IMG/VR virus record: IMGVR_UViG_3300035661_000086
Span: 1 to 51,101 of that record
Direction: 5' to 3' (one strand)
DNA length: 51,101 nt
Source: a virus
The notes below the pieces were generated by a model, which saw nothing but the letters and a program-made list of their open reading frames with translations, made no database searches and was not told where the DNA came from. Positions within the stretch are counted from its first letter, which is position 1. Each line of letters begins with the position of its first letter. Positions 16,269-24,352 of the stretch are shown here, piece after piece. A program made the translations under genes and the position numbers.

Positions 16269-16418
16269 TTAAAGTATTTCTATAATGGCAATTCTTTCTG
16301 GTTCTTCAATTTCAGTTTTTTGTTCAATAATGTCAGGAATGTCATCAATATACAATGATATTTGTTTTACATGTTCTTTTTCTTGCTTCTTGTGAATAAA
16401 GGGAAAGAATAATTCCAT
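16269..16418 (-). CDS. Small antisense unknown protein, 49 aa
   Basis: On the reverse strand GGAG lies nine bases before an ATG that opens 49 codons. The product has a hydrophobic start (M-E-L-F-F-P-F-I) and an acidic, Ile-rich tail (E-I-E-E-P-E-R-I-A-I-I-E-I-L). The frame stays open further upstream, but that part overlaps the divergent zinc gene. It directly abuts the end of the preceding gene without overlap and fills an otherwise empty 187 bases. Support is the ribosome site and protein-like composition; there is no homology. Confidence 0.45.
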   Translation of the reverse strand: MELFFPFIHKKQEKEHVKQISLYIDDIPDIIEQKTEIEEPERIAIIEIL

Positions 16419-16455
16419 AGATTGAATCTCCAGTGAATATACTAGAATAGTAGTT

Positions 16456-16653
16456 ATGCTATGTCCTACTTGTTCAAAACTATTATTTTTACATACAACC
16501 AAAAACTGTATTAAGTGCCAAAGTATTGTATTAAACAATTTATCAGTATTATGTGATTCTTGCTCTGCAATAGAAAAAAAATGCGCTGTTTGTTTGAAGA
16601 AAATCATTTTATCAACCAAACAACCTAGAGGCTGTGCATGTAAGGGTAAATAA
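16456..16653 (+). CDS. Small cysteine-rich zinc protein, 65 aa
   Basis: The product is almost wholly zinc-binding motif: C-P-T-C (3-6), C-I-K-C (18-21), C-D-S-C (33-36), C-A-V-C (43-46) and a final C-A-C (60-62). These are enough ligands for two zinc sites. Such mini-proteins are typical of large phages and may bind nucleic acid or RNA polymerase. It lies 12 bases before the deformylase gene. A longer antisense frame across it was judged to be a shadow because the Cys spacing here is too regular to be chance. Confidence 0.7.
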   Translation: MLCPTCSKLLFLHTTKNCIKCQSIVLNNLSVLCDSCSAIEKKCAVCLKKIILSTKQPRGCACKGK

Positions 16654-16665
16654 TTGGAAAGTTAA

Positions 16666-17196
16666 ATGATCATAAAGAATAACGAAGATTTACTTCGAGT
16701 AAAGTGTGATGATGTTGTACTAGATGAAGTTGGAGAATTAGTTTCTATTCTGGAAAAAGAGTTAGAACATTCTGCAAAACTAGGTGTTCCGGGCATAGGT
16801 TTAGCAGCCCCCCAAATAGGTATTGCCAAAAACATAGCAATAGTTAGAGTTAATAAAGATTTAAATTTCAATTTAATCAATTGTCAAATTGCTCAAGGAT
16901 ATGACCCAACTGTCTTTAGACAGGAGGGTTGTTTATCTTTTCCTGGAAGAGTAGAAGATACTATTAGATTTCAAGAAGTTCATATAGTTAACAACTTAGT
17001 TTATCCCCATAGTTTTATAGCCACAGGTTTGATAGCCGTAGTTTGTCAACATGAGATAGATCATCTTACTAGTAAGCTATTTATTGATCACTTGGCTCCC
17101 CAAGTAGTAACAGTTTCATCCAAAAAAAAAGTTGGACCCAATGAACCATGTATTTGTGGTTCTGGTAAGAAATATAAAAAATGTTGCACTAAGTAA
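16666..17196 (+). CDS. def: Peptide deformylase with C-terminal SEC-C motif
   Basis: All three deformylase motifs are present: G-I-G-L-A-A-P-Q-I-G (43-52), E-G-C-L-S (87-91) and Q-H-E-I-D-H (128-133). The metal ligands are Cys89, His129 and His133, and the catalytic Glu is Glu130. The enzyme removes the formyl group from nascent N-termini at the ribosome exit. After residue 155 a SEC-C zinc motif is fused (V-G-P-N-E-P-C-I-C-G-S-G-K-K-Y-K-K-C-C). That motif is best known from SecA tails, where it contacts SecB and ribosomes. The total is 176 residues, with the catalytic part shorter than usual. Phage deformylases are known, but this fusion is unusual. Confidence 0.93.
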   Translation: MIIKNNEDLLRVKCDDVVLDEVGELVSILEKELEHSAKLGVPGIGLAAPQIGIAKNIAIVRVNKDLNFNLINCQIAQGYDPTVFRQEGCLSFPGRVEDTIRFQEVHIVNNLVYPHSFIATGLIAVVCQHEIDHLTSKLFIDHLAPQVVTVSSKKKVGPNEPCICGSGKKYKKCCTK

Positions 17197-17222
17197 AAGT
17201 TATATAGCTACCTTGAGGACTT

Positions 17223-17444
17223 ATGGAAAAACAAGAAGCACAACAATTGACAAATGATGTATTGATGGCGGATGTCTTAATAAGATTGAAAGCCATAGAA
17301 AATATATTACTTGCTAAGAAGATATTTACAGATCTTGAGTTACAAGGGGAAATTAGAAGTATTACCGAAGTGTTATCAATGACTCTTTTGCAGAAAGCAA
17401 ATGTGTCAGGTGATTTGGATAAAATTGTAGAAGATTTGAAATGA
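17223..17444 (+). CDS. Small helical unknown, 73 aa
   Basis: The short product is predicted to be a helical hairpin or coiled coil with heptad Leu/Ile (residues 14-60) and no Cys or motif. GAGG lies six bases before the ATG, and the TGA overlaps the next start. It is located between deformylase and the thioredoxin-like protein in one operon. The family is not recognised. Confidence 0.65.
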   Translation: MEKQEAQQLTNDVLMADVLIRLKAIENILLAKKIFTDLELQGEIRSITEVLSMTLLQKANVSGDLDKIVEDLK

Positions 17445-17764
17445 TTTTCTTAACTCAAGAAAAAGACATAATAATTACAGGACTCCAGTCTTTGTATTTT
17501 TATTCCTCATGGATGCCTCATCATAAAAAAATGATGAGCATGCTTTCCAAGATGGAAGAGAAGTACAAGGATATGGGGTTTTTTGCCGTTGATGTGGATT
17601 TTTTCAAGGTTTTTTGTAAAAGATTCAACGTAACATCTATTCCAACTATTATCATATTAAATAATGGAAAAGAATTACGTAGAATTAACGGGTTGATTTT
17701 AACTAGTGCGCTGAGGAAAGCGTTTGCTGATATATGTGATTCTATAGGAGATATAAATGGATAA
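17441..17764 (+). CDS. Thioredoxin-fold protein lacking the CxxC
   Basis: The 107-residue product follows the thioredoxin pattern. A strand is followed by S-S-W-M-P-H-H-K-K at the start of the second helix, where thioredoxin has W-C-G-P-C-K. Next comes V-D-V-D and the cis-proline loop T-S-I-P-T with Pro68, then I-I-I-L-N-N-G-K-E. Both redox cysteines are replaced (Met25 and His28), so disulfide reduction is not possible by the usual mechanism. A structural, chaperone-like or processivity-factor role (as for T7 with host thioredoxin) is conceivable. The gene is coupled to both neighbours. Confidence 0.75.
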   Translation: MIFLTQEKDIIITGLQSLYFYSSWMPHHKKMMSMLSKMEEKYKDMGFFAVDVDFFKVFCKRFNVTSIPTIIILNNGKELRRINGLILTSALRKAFADICDSIGDING

Positions 17765-18098
17765 GAAAGCTAAGAAAAAAGTCGTCGCCCCTGTTGTAGA
17801 AACACCTGTTGTAGTGGCACCGGCACCTGCACCTGCCGCTCCCGTTAAGTCTGATGCTGATAAAATTTGGGATGAGATAAAGAATCTTAAGTTAGAAATG
17901 TTTGCGTTGGATAATCAATTTGTACACTTGTATTATAAGCAAGTTCTTATTGATCCATCAAAACTTCATTTAACTGCTTTGACTAAGGCTACATCCGCAT
18001 TACCTGCATTAGAAACTGCGGTTTCACCTAAGTATCAAACAGAGCAAGTAGATAGATTTATTGCAGTTACTTTGGCTCCGCCTAAGGTAAAGAAATAA
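17757..18098 (+). CDS. Unknown protein with Pro/Ala/Val-rich N-terminus
   Basis: The first 33 residues alternate Pro, Ala and Val after a Lys-rich start (K-K-A-K-K-K), a flexible linker-like segment. Residues 34-113 form a compact helical domain. A strong AGGAGAT ribosome site lies in the preceding gene. The family is unknown. The layout suggests a tethered interaction domain. Confidence 0.68.
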   Translation: MDKKAKKKVVAPVVETPVVVAPAPAPAAPVKSDADKIWDEIKNLKLEMFALDNQFVHLYYKQVLIDPSKLHLTALTKATSALPALETAVSPKYQTEQVDRFIAVTLAPPKVKK

Positions 18099-18107
18099 GG
18101 AGTTATC

Positions 18108-18602
18108 ATGCCTTTTGATGAAGAAGATGATGTTCCTTCTACACAGTCTAAAAAAATAGGTTTGAAGAATGTTAGTACTCAAAAATCTATTTTCGACTCA
18201 ATACCAAAAAAACCAACGCAAGAAGAATTGGATAGGAAAGTTAATACAATTCAGGAAAGAGCTTCTGGTCATAAAGTTAAAGCTGCTGAATTGGCATTGC
18301 AATTCAATAAATCTATGATGGATAAGACTCTTAAGACTAATAAAACCATTTTTAGTTCAGAATTAGAAAAAGAACTTCTGACAAGAATGATTCAATTAGC
18401 AATTGAGATTAATGATGATCCTGCTGAGCAAAATGATATGGGATCTTTGAGTTGGATAACCTTATTATTAAGAACCTGTTTTTCTCAAAGAGATAGAATC
18501 AATGATTTAGAATACACACTATCTCAAATTGATAAAAAAATGGACACCCTAATTTCTACGAAAATTACACAGGCTCTTGACAAGAAAAAAGCCAGTGAAT
18601 AA
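18108..18602 (+). CDS. Unknown helical protein, 164 aa
   Basis: It starts after a good AAGGAG site. The N-terminal 45 residues are Ser/Thr/Lys-rich and probably disordered. Residues 46-164 are helical, with a hydrophobic middle (W-I-T-L-L-L-R-T-C-F) and a terminal coiled coil. No motif is recognised. It precedes the primase zinc-domain gene and may belong to the replication block. Confidence 0.7.
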   Translation: MPFDEEDDVPSTQSKKIGLKNVSTQKSIFDSIPKKPTQEELDRKVNTIQERASGHKVKAAELALQFNKSMMDKTLKTNKTIFSSELEKELLTRMIQLAIEINDDPAEQNDMGSLSWITLLLRTCFSQRDRINDLEYTLSQIDKKMDTLISTKITQALDKKKASE

Positions 18603-18605
18603 ACT

Positions 18606-18785
18606 ATGATCACCAAAGAATTATTATTGCTTTTAATTTCTGAGGAAAAAGAGAATTTTAGCAAATATTCACAGCTATGTACAAATTATCAGATAGTTCA
18701 GGATCCGTTAGCGATAGCGAAACATCTCGGTATTATGGAAACTCTTCAGAAACTGTTGCAGGAAAGAAGTTTTACCAAGACTTAA
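18606..18785 (+). CDS. Possible 59-aa protein overlapping the primase start
   Basis: An ATG three bases after the preceding stop opens 59 codons encoding a Leu-rich helix followed by an amphipathic helix (L-G-I-M-E-T-L-Q-K-L-L-Q-E). It overlaps the start of the primase zinc-domain gene by 109 bases in another frame. Either it is a real overlapping gene, or the primase starts later than given, or the two frames are joined by a frameshift. The protein-like composition is the only support. Confidence 0.3.
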   Translation: MITKELLLLLISEEKENFSKYSQLCTNYQIVQDPLAIAKHLGIMETLQKLLQERSFTKT

Positions 18786-19309
18786 TCAAAAGGGCAGATT
18801 CAGTTCCCCTAACTAAACTATTTAAATTGTATGGTTTAAGGCTAGATGAACAGAATAGAAAAGTAATCTGCCCCTTTTCATCTCATAAAGGAGGACGAGA
18901 AAATTCGCCCTCCTTTTATTTTTATCCACAAACAAATAGTTTTTGGTGTTTTGGTTGCAAAACAGGGGTAAGATGTTGTGATTTTGTATCCAACATGGAC
19001 AAAATATCTAGAGTAAAAGCGGCATACAAGATATTGGATATTTTTAAGTCTGATTCTGATGAAGATGCCGTTGTGATTGATAGGGATAACTTCTCTGAAA
19101 AATTAGAGATTATGTTGAATTTCTCAAATGGTGTACGAAGTTTTAGACAACTTAATAATGATGAAAAATCACGTACATTTATCGAAGATATCTGCATGGT
19201 ATATGACACTATAAATGCGAAGCACAATCTTAATAATGAAGCTTTACGTTCAGTAGTTGATCAACTCAAAGAAAGTATAAAAGATTACGTACCATGTCCA
19301 ATGTTATAA
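18677..19309 (+). CDS. DnaG-type primase zinc-binding domain protein
   Basis: The 210-residue product carries the CHC2-type primase zinc site: C65-P-F-S-S-H70, then S-P-S-F-Y-F-Y and F-W-C91-F-G-C94, followed by the D-F-V helix. In primases this domain reads the template start site. The TOPRIM catalytic core is missing and is encoded separately at about 43.2-43.9 kb. The first 30 residues are Ser-rich and may be non-native if the start is later. It overlaps the SbcD gene by 16 bases. Confidence 0.85.
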   Translation: MYKLSDSSGSVSDSETSRYYGNSSETVAGKKFYQDLIKRADSVPLTKLFKLYGLRLDEQNRKVICPFSSHKGGRENSPSFYFYPQTNSFWCFGCKTGVRCCDFVSNMDKISRVKAAYKILDIFKSDSDEDAVVIDRDNFSEKLEIMLNFSNGVRSFRQLNNDEKSRTFIEDICMVYDTINAKHNLNNEALRSVVDQLKESIKDYVPCPML

Positions 19310-20493
19310 TTTTAGGCGATGTACATTTGGGTAAAGGGGTCAATATTGGTAAAACTGGTATCGGTTCAAACTTAAATAGTCGCATTGCTGATCAACTTAA
19401 TCTTCTTGATTGGACTTTGGATCAAGCAGTAGAATCATCTTCTGAGCATATCGTTGTGACTGGAGATATTTTCGAAGATCCTCGCCCACATCCCGCATTG
19501 ATAACATTGTTTATTTCTTGGTTAAAAAGATGTCAAGCTAACGACGTCCATGTTCATTTGATTTTAGGTAATCATGACATGTTACGTAGTGGGTTTGTGT
19601 ATTCATCTCCATTAGATATTATCAGTGAATCTGAAATGGATGGAATTCATGTCTACAAAAACATAGATACGATTGTTATTGGAACCACTGCTTTTACTTT
19701 TGTTCCGTTCAGAGATCGTAAATCTTTTGGAACACCATCAAATCAGGCAGCAATTGCTCTTTTGCAAGATAGCTTGATTTATGAGCAAGCTGCTATGCCA
19801 AAGACCTATAAAAAAGTATTGATTGGACATTTAGCAATAGAGGGTTCTATACCTGTTGGCGATGAAATTGATGACATTACCAATGAATTGTTCTGTCCAA
19901 TTGAAATGTTTAAAGGATATGATTACGTTTGGATGGGTCATGTTCATAAACCTCAAGTCATGAATAAGAATAACCCGTATGTTGCCCATATTGGCAGTAT
20001 GGATATTTCTAATTTTGGTGAAACGGATCAAAAGAAATATATAGTTTTGTTAGATACGAATTCTGATAAGGAATTTACAACTCAATATCTTCCAACACGT
20101 GCTTTGAAGAAAGTTACGATTTCTGTACCAAAAGATACAAAAGACACAACAGCTTATGTTTTATCACAAATTAAAAGCTTAGAAGAAACGTGGGACAAAT
20201 CTATTGTTAAAGTGGATATTGCACTCGAATCATCTGATCTTAAATCAATTGATAAATCAAAAGTTGAGAAATACCTTACTTCACAGGGGGCATTCAATAT
20301 TTCAGGCATTTCAGAGTCTAAAAAAGCTGTTCTTATAAAGAAGGACACTTCCAATACTTTGAATACTAAAATGGACGTACCTATTGCCATCAATAAATAT
20401 GGTGAAACTTATATTCATCCTTCCCAGAAAGATGAGTTTATTAATTTGGCAATGGAAATTTATCAGACATTCAAATCCGAGGGTAAGGAATGA
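19294..20493 (+). CDS. sbcD: SbcD/Mre11-type nuclease (gp47-like)
   Basis: Metallophosphoesterase motifs are in order: G-D-V-H (D9, H11), V-T-G-D-I-F-E-D, L-G-N-H-D-M, I-G-H-L-A and M-G-H-V-H-K-P. The C-terminal third carries the capping and SbcC-binding part. At 399 residues it has family length. With SbcC it forms the complex that opens DNA ends, removes hairpins and feeds recombination. The gene overlaps SbcC by four bases (ATGA), ensuring equal expression. Confidence 0.95.
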   Translation: MSNVIILGDVHLGKGVNIGKTGIGSNLNSRIADQLNLLDWTLDQAVESSSEHIVVTGDIFEDPRPHPALITLFISWLKRCQANDVHVHLILGNHDMLRSGFVYSSPLDIISESEMDGIHVYKNIDTIVIGTTAFTFVPFRDRKSFGTPSNQAAIALLQDSLIYEQAAMPKTYKKVLIGHLAIEGSIPVGDEIDDITNELFCPIEMFKGYDYVWMGHVHKPQVMNKNNPYVAHIGSMDISNFGETDQKKYIVLLDTNSDKEFTTQYLPTRALKKVTISVPKDTKDTTAYVLSQIKSLEETWDKSIVKVDIALESSDLKSIDKSKVEKYLTSQGAFNISGISESKKAVLIKKDTSNTLNTKMDVPIAINKYGETYIHPSQKDEFINLAMEIYQTFKSEGKE

Positions 20494-22697
20494 TTCCGTC
20501 AAAATTATACATTGAAAACTTCATGTGTCACGAAAAGAGTTTTGTGGATTTTTCTCAATTCCAATCGGCTCTAATTGTCGGCAAAATGGAAAATAATGAT
20601 TCTTTCTCTAATGGTGTAGGTAAATCATCTATTTTTAAGGCTATAGAATATGTTCTTTTTAATCAAGCAGATGTCAATCTAGAAAAAATCATCAGAGATG
20701 ATGCAAATATTTGTATGATCACTTTTGATTTTTTAATTGGTGAGCAGGAATATAGAATAATTCGTAAAAGAACAAAAAAAGGTAGTACTGATTTAACTCT
20801 TTTACAAAGAAATTCCGTTGTTGGTTCCGAAATAGAAGTATATCACGATCTGAAATCTGATCCGATATCAGATGACAAATTCTGGAAGGATATTTCTGGT
20901 CGCCGCGCAGCCGATACAGAAAAAGAATTAGAAAAGTTAATCAAGATTAACTTCAAAACCTTTAGAAGTATCGTGCATTTTGTGCAAAATGATTTTTCAG
21001 GTTTAACTACATCTACTCCGGAAAAAAGAAAAGCCCTTTTTAAGGACGCTTTGAATCTTGCTATTTATTCAAAACTGGAAAAAATAGCAAAAGACCGTTC
21101 TTCTGTTTTGGTAAAAGAAATAGATAAACATAAAATATTGATTGATTCTCTAATGTCCGCAGGTGTTGATCTAGAAGAGCTTCAAGAACAGTCTCTAGAA
21201 GTAGAGACTAAGATAGAATCTTTGATTAAAACACTAGAATCTCCAACAGCAAATTTAACACTGCTGAACAGTGAATTAAGCGAATTGTTGCGTACTCATA
21301 AAGATTTGGAAAGTAAATCCATATCTCTGATAGAAAAAGAAAAAGTTCTTTTGGTAGAAAAATCAAGATTAGAATTATCAGTAAAAGATTATCAAGGCAA
21401 AAAGAATGCTGCCGTTAAGCAGGCAAAAGAACTAATAGATGAGGTAAAGAAATCTAAAGAACTATCTAATAGTTTAAGTGAGATAGATTTTTCTGAAATC
21501 AATTCTTTAGCCGAACAAATTAGCGAGCATAAACAAAAATTGGCATATCTAAATGTTTCGGTGCAGAATAATATTGCTGATTATGAAGATTTGAAAATTC
21601 CATTTCCAGATGATAGCGTATGCAAACATTGTCGTCAGCCAATGACACAAGAACATAAGAAAGTTTGCTTAGAGCAAGTTGCTAAGAATATGGAAAAATG
21701 TCAACACAATATTGCTGTGGCGAAAAAAGAAATCGCACTTCTCAATGGAGAAGTTAATAATTATCAATTAAAGATGAATTCTTTAACACGATCTAAGCAA
21801 CAATTAGATGAATTGAACAATAAGCTTACGCTTAAAAATAAAGAGTTGCAAGATAAAAAGAATCTTCATGCAGATTATTCTGGTTTGTATGATAAGTTTT
21901 TGGACGATTTGAATAATAAATTGTCTGAATTAGATGAGATTAAAGCAATGATTGCTATGTCATCCATTTCTGAAGCTAATGAAATCATGACGCGCATAGA
22001 TACTCAGAGGTCAAAGATCGTTGGGACAAATTCTGAAATTGCCTCTCTAAACAAAGAAATTGCGCATTTGACAGCTTCCAGGGCTGTGATCAAGCATAAC
22101 ATCGAACAAAAGAATAAAGAAATAGTTCGAATGAATAGTTTGAAAATTAGATTGCAAGATTTAGAAAAGAAACATGCTATGTACCCAAACGTGATACAGG
22201 CATTTTCTACCACGGGAATTCCAAATCTGATAATACAAAATGTATTGGATGATTTACAATTAAAAGCTAATGATTTGTTGAATAAATTGAGACCTGGATT
22301 ACAGTTATCTTTTTTTATCGAAAAGACAAAGGGGGATGGCACAGAATCAGATACTTTGGATATTCATTACCATGTGAATGGTAAAGATAGGTATTATGAA
22401 CAACTTTCCGGAGCAATGAAGCTAGCTGTGACTTTTAGTTTAAAAATTGGGTTGAATTATCTTTTACAAGATATATTTGGAACTAATATCAAGCTGCTAT
22501 TATTAGATGAGATTGATCAATCTTTAGATAAAGCCAGCGTAGATTCATTTGCCGATATTGTAAAGTTTTTCCAGAAAGATTTTACAATTCTAGTTATTAC
22601 ACACAATGATAGATTAAAAAACAAATTTGCTAATGGTATTTTAGTTGAGCAAGATCTTAATATGATATCTAAAGCCAGAGTAGTTAATAGTTGGTAA
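20490..22697 (+). CDS. sbcC: SbcC/Rad50-type ATPase (gp46-like)
   Basis: The 735-residue SMC-like ATPase has Walker A with S-N-G-V-G-K-S-S (40-47) and Q-N-D-F near 165. A long coiled coil contains a zinc hook C378-K-H-C381. The signature is Q-L-S-G-A-M-K-L-A, Walker B is L-L-L-L-D-E-I-D, and I-T-H-N-D is the switch element. It is shorter than bacterial SbcC (about 1050), close to T4 gp46-like phage forms. Paired with SbcD it processes DNA ends during recombination-dependent replication. Confidence 0.96.
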   Translation: MIPSKLYIENFMCHEKSFVDFSQFQSALIVGKMENNDSFSNGVGKSSIFKAIEYVLFNQADVNLEKIIRDDANICMITFDFLIGEQEYRIIRKRTKKGSTDLTLLQRNSVVGSEIEVYHDLKSDPISDDKFWKDISGRRAADTEKELEKLIKINFKTFRSIVHFVQNDFSGLTTSTPEKRKALFKDALNLAIYSKLEKIAKDRSSVLVKEIDKHKILIDSLMSAGVDLEELQEQSLEVETKIESLIKTLESPTANLTLLNSELSELLRTHKDLESKSISLIEKEKVLLVEKSRLELSVKDYQGKKNAAVKQAKELIDEVKKSKELSNSLSEIDFSEINSLAEQISEHKQKLAYLNVSVQNNIADYEDLKIPFPDDSVCKHCRQPMTQEHKKVCLEQVAKNMEKCQHNIAVAKKEIALLNGEVNNYQLKMNSLTRSKQQLDELNNKLTLKNKELQDKKNLHADYSGLYDKFLDDLNNKLSELDEIKAMIAMSSISEANEIMTRIDTQRSKIVGTNSEIASLNKEIAHLTASRAVIKHNIEQKNKEIVRMNSLKIRLQDLEKKHAMYPNVIQAFSTTGIPNLIIQNVLDDLQLKANDLLNKLRPGLQLSFFIEKTKGDGTESDTLDIHYHVNGKDRYYEQLSGAMKLAVTFSLKIGLNYLLQDIFGTNIKLLLLDEIDQSLDKASVDSFADIVKFFQKDFTILVITHNDRLKNKFANGILVEQDLNMISKARVVNSW

Positions 22698-22699
22698 TT

Positions 22700-22969
22700 A
22701 TGAAAAAAGATAATGATTTTGAATTATTGGTTCGTGAAGAATGTAATGCTCTTGCTGACATGTTGATAGAAAAAAACCGTGCTTATGGTAATAGTGCTCT
22801 AGAACCAGTACGTGTTTTTTCAAAAGCTTCTCCTGAAGAACAAATACTTGTGCGCCTTGATGATAAACTATCTCGTTTGGCTCGTGGAAACAACGCTGGT
22901 GAAGATGTAGTTTTAGACCTTCTTGGATATTTGGTTTTATTGCGCATTTCTCGTCAAGTCAAAAAATAA
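22700..22969 (+). CDS. MazG/DUF1599-like nucleotide-associated protein
   Basis: The 89-residue product has R-E-E-C-N-A-L-A-D-M-L, K-N-R-A-Y-G-N-S-A, D-K-L-S-R-L-A and a closing E-D-V-V-L-D-L-L-G-Y-L helix. This is the all-helical nucleotide-pyrophosphohydrolase-like pattern found in phage DUF1599/MazG-like proteins. Acidic residues on two helices could bind Mg. It may clean or modify the nucleotide pool. An upstream TTG is in frame but the ATG is preferred. It closes the SbcCD operon. Confidence 0.65.
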   Translation: MKKDNDFELLVREECNALADMLIEKNRAYGNSALEPVRVFSKASPEEQILVRLDDKLSRLARGNNAGEDVVLDLLGYLVLLRISRQVKK

Positions 22970-22970
22970 T

Positions 22971-22984
22971 TACACTATAATGGT
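22971..22984 (+). promoter_or_regulatory. Possible promoter or operator with TATAAT
   Basis: The 32-base gap between genes contains TACACTATAATGGT, which includes a perfect -10 hexamer 20 bases before the next ATG. No good -35 is seen 17 bases upstream. The same 14 bases, inverted, lie at 4464-4477, which suggests a shared binding site rather than coincidence. Confidence 0.35.
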
Positions 22985-23001
22985 TATTTAAACATTTATA
23001 C

Positions 23002-23319
23002 ATGAACGTGGAGCTGTTTAAGAAGGAATTTGTTCCAAGATATGTATCGGGAGGGCAGGAAAAGTTCTATAAGAACCTATTAATTGCCTCCCTCAATAAA
23101 TTGGTAGCAATAAGTAATGGTACCTATAAGGGGACTCCTCCCCATTTAGAATTATTAGATTATTACGACCAACTCATAATTTTATATAGAAGAGAGGGTG
23201 AAGGGCTTTATTTGGAAATCGCCAAAACCTTCCGCCGCGCTGCTCATAAAGTATATAGAATTATGTTAAAAAAGAGAATGAGCCAACCAAACCCAAGATT
23301 TCTAAACGTTGTAGTTTAA
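23002..23319 (+). CDS. Unknown basic helical protein, 105 aa
   Basis: The basic, mostly helical product has many Arg/Lys/Tyr residues (I-L-Y-R-R-E-G, F-R-R-A-A-H-K-V-Y-R). No motif is recognised. It follows the TATAAT-containing gap, so it may start a transcription unit, and lies one base before the surface-type protein gene. No clear ribosome site is visible. Confidence 0.68.
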   Translation: MNVELFKKEFVPRYVSGGQEKFYKNLLIASLNKLVAISNGTYKGTPPHLELLDYYDQLIILYRREGEGLYLEIAKTFRRAAHKVYRIMLKKRMSQPNPRFLNVVV

Positions 23320-23320
23320 C

Positions 23321-24304
23321 ATGGCTGTAATTAACTTAACCATTACTGAATCAGCAGAACAAGTAATTGCTGGTATACCTAAAAGTGTCACAATCACTTC
23401 TAATATTCCTTCTTCTATTTTTTATACATTAAATGGTAGTACGCCAACTTTGTTTTCTAATATATATACTGGACCAATACTATTACCTATTAATCAGTTA
23501 TCTGTAATTTTAAGTATAATGGCTACCAATGGGGCAGATTCATCTCCTGTTATTGTTGACGAATATACTACCAATATACTAAGTAACACTAGATTAGCTC
23601 ATTCAGCTACAGATGCTCCCGCTGGCTCTAATATTCCGGGTTTGTATCCTTTTGGTACGCCACCCGCTCAACCTGTGGGGAATTTCTTAAATCCGGGTGA
23701 TGCTGGTACAAATGTTAATGACCCGGCGGTGTCAACCAAATCAACAGGTTTTGATGCAGATGGTTATCCAAACGCATTTACTAACAAACCTTATACTTCA
23801 GAAAATTATAACATTGTTTACACTACTAGAAATGCAACTGGCGAGGCAATTGTTGGTAATTTGCCAGCTCAAGTTAAGATTGAAAATCAGCCTGCTGCCC
23901 CAGAAGAAAGTACACAATTTACAAGCGTGTTCGATCCAAGGGCGTTCGTAATTTTTCAAGACTTTTCAAAAGAAGATCCTAATGGACCAATACAAATAAA
24001 TAGGCAATTTTTCACTTTAGAAAATACTGAACGTGCACGTGATGGAAATGCTTTTTATACGAGTGGATTAGATGCTCCACCAGTTAGTGGATCTTTCTTG
24101 AGATCACATTATAATCCACGTGATAATACAATTACCTATTATTATTTAGACACTTGGACTAATAGGTGGATTATTTCCAAAGCACCTTATCAGCCTACTG
24201 GCACTTTCAATGGCAATCTTTCCAATATTGCCACGGCAGGCGGTGGTGAGGGAAATAAATATATTTTCGAATGGTTGCCTTTTACACGTAGAGTGTTATT
24301 CTAA
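23321..24304 (+). CDS. Probable virion surface protein with chitobiase-type beta domain
   Basis: Residues about 15-60 match the chitobiase/hexosaminidase C-terminal beta domain (S-S-I-F-Y-T-L-N-G-S-T-P-T ... I-Y-T-G-P-I). These domains occur in phage adhesins and structural proteins. A Pro/Gly-rich middle (95-150) and a beta-rich C-terminus ending in F-E-W-L-P-F-T-R-R follow. At 327 residues with no enzymatic motif, a decoration, neck or fibre role is likely (inference). Its C-terminal coding sequence is partly repeated 60 bases downstream, just before the HNH gene. Confidence 0.72.
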   Translation: MAVINLTITESAEQVIAGIPKSVTITSNIPSSIFYTLNGSTPTLFSNIYTGPILLPINQLSVILSIMATNGADSSPVIVDEYTTNILSNTRLAHSATDAPAGSNIPGLYPFGTPPAQPVGNFLNPGDAGTNVNDPAVSTKSTGFDADGYPNAFTNKPYTSENYNIVYTTRNATGEAIVGNLPAQVKIENQPAAPEESTQFTSVFDPRAFVIFQDFSKEDPNGPIQINRQFFTLENTERARDGNAFYTSGLDAPPVSGSFLRSHYNPRDNTITYYYLDTWTNRWIISKAPYQPTGTFNGNLSNIATAGGGEGNKYIFEWLPFTRRVLF

Positions 24305-24340
24305 AATCTATCAATAGTTTGATATTTCGAATGGTTACCA
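24266..24340 (+). repeat. Direct repeat of the 3' coding end, 60 bp apart
   Basis: TTTCGAATGGTT followed by NCC occurs in the last codons of the surface-protein gene and again exactly 60 bases later in the gap before the HNH gene. In matching frame both encode F-E-W-L-P-F. This looks like a remnant of a duplicated or displaced gene end, as left when a homing endonuclease gene inserts with foreign flank. Confidence 0.6.
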
Positions 24341-24352
24341 TTTGGAGATATC

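Noticed and set aside
16419-16619. Extension of the small antisense gene to 116 codons
   Set aside because: The extension would overlap the cysteine-rich + strand gene, whose C-x-x-C spacing is too regular to be chance. The GGAG site supports the internal start instead.
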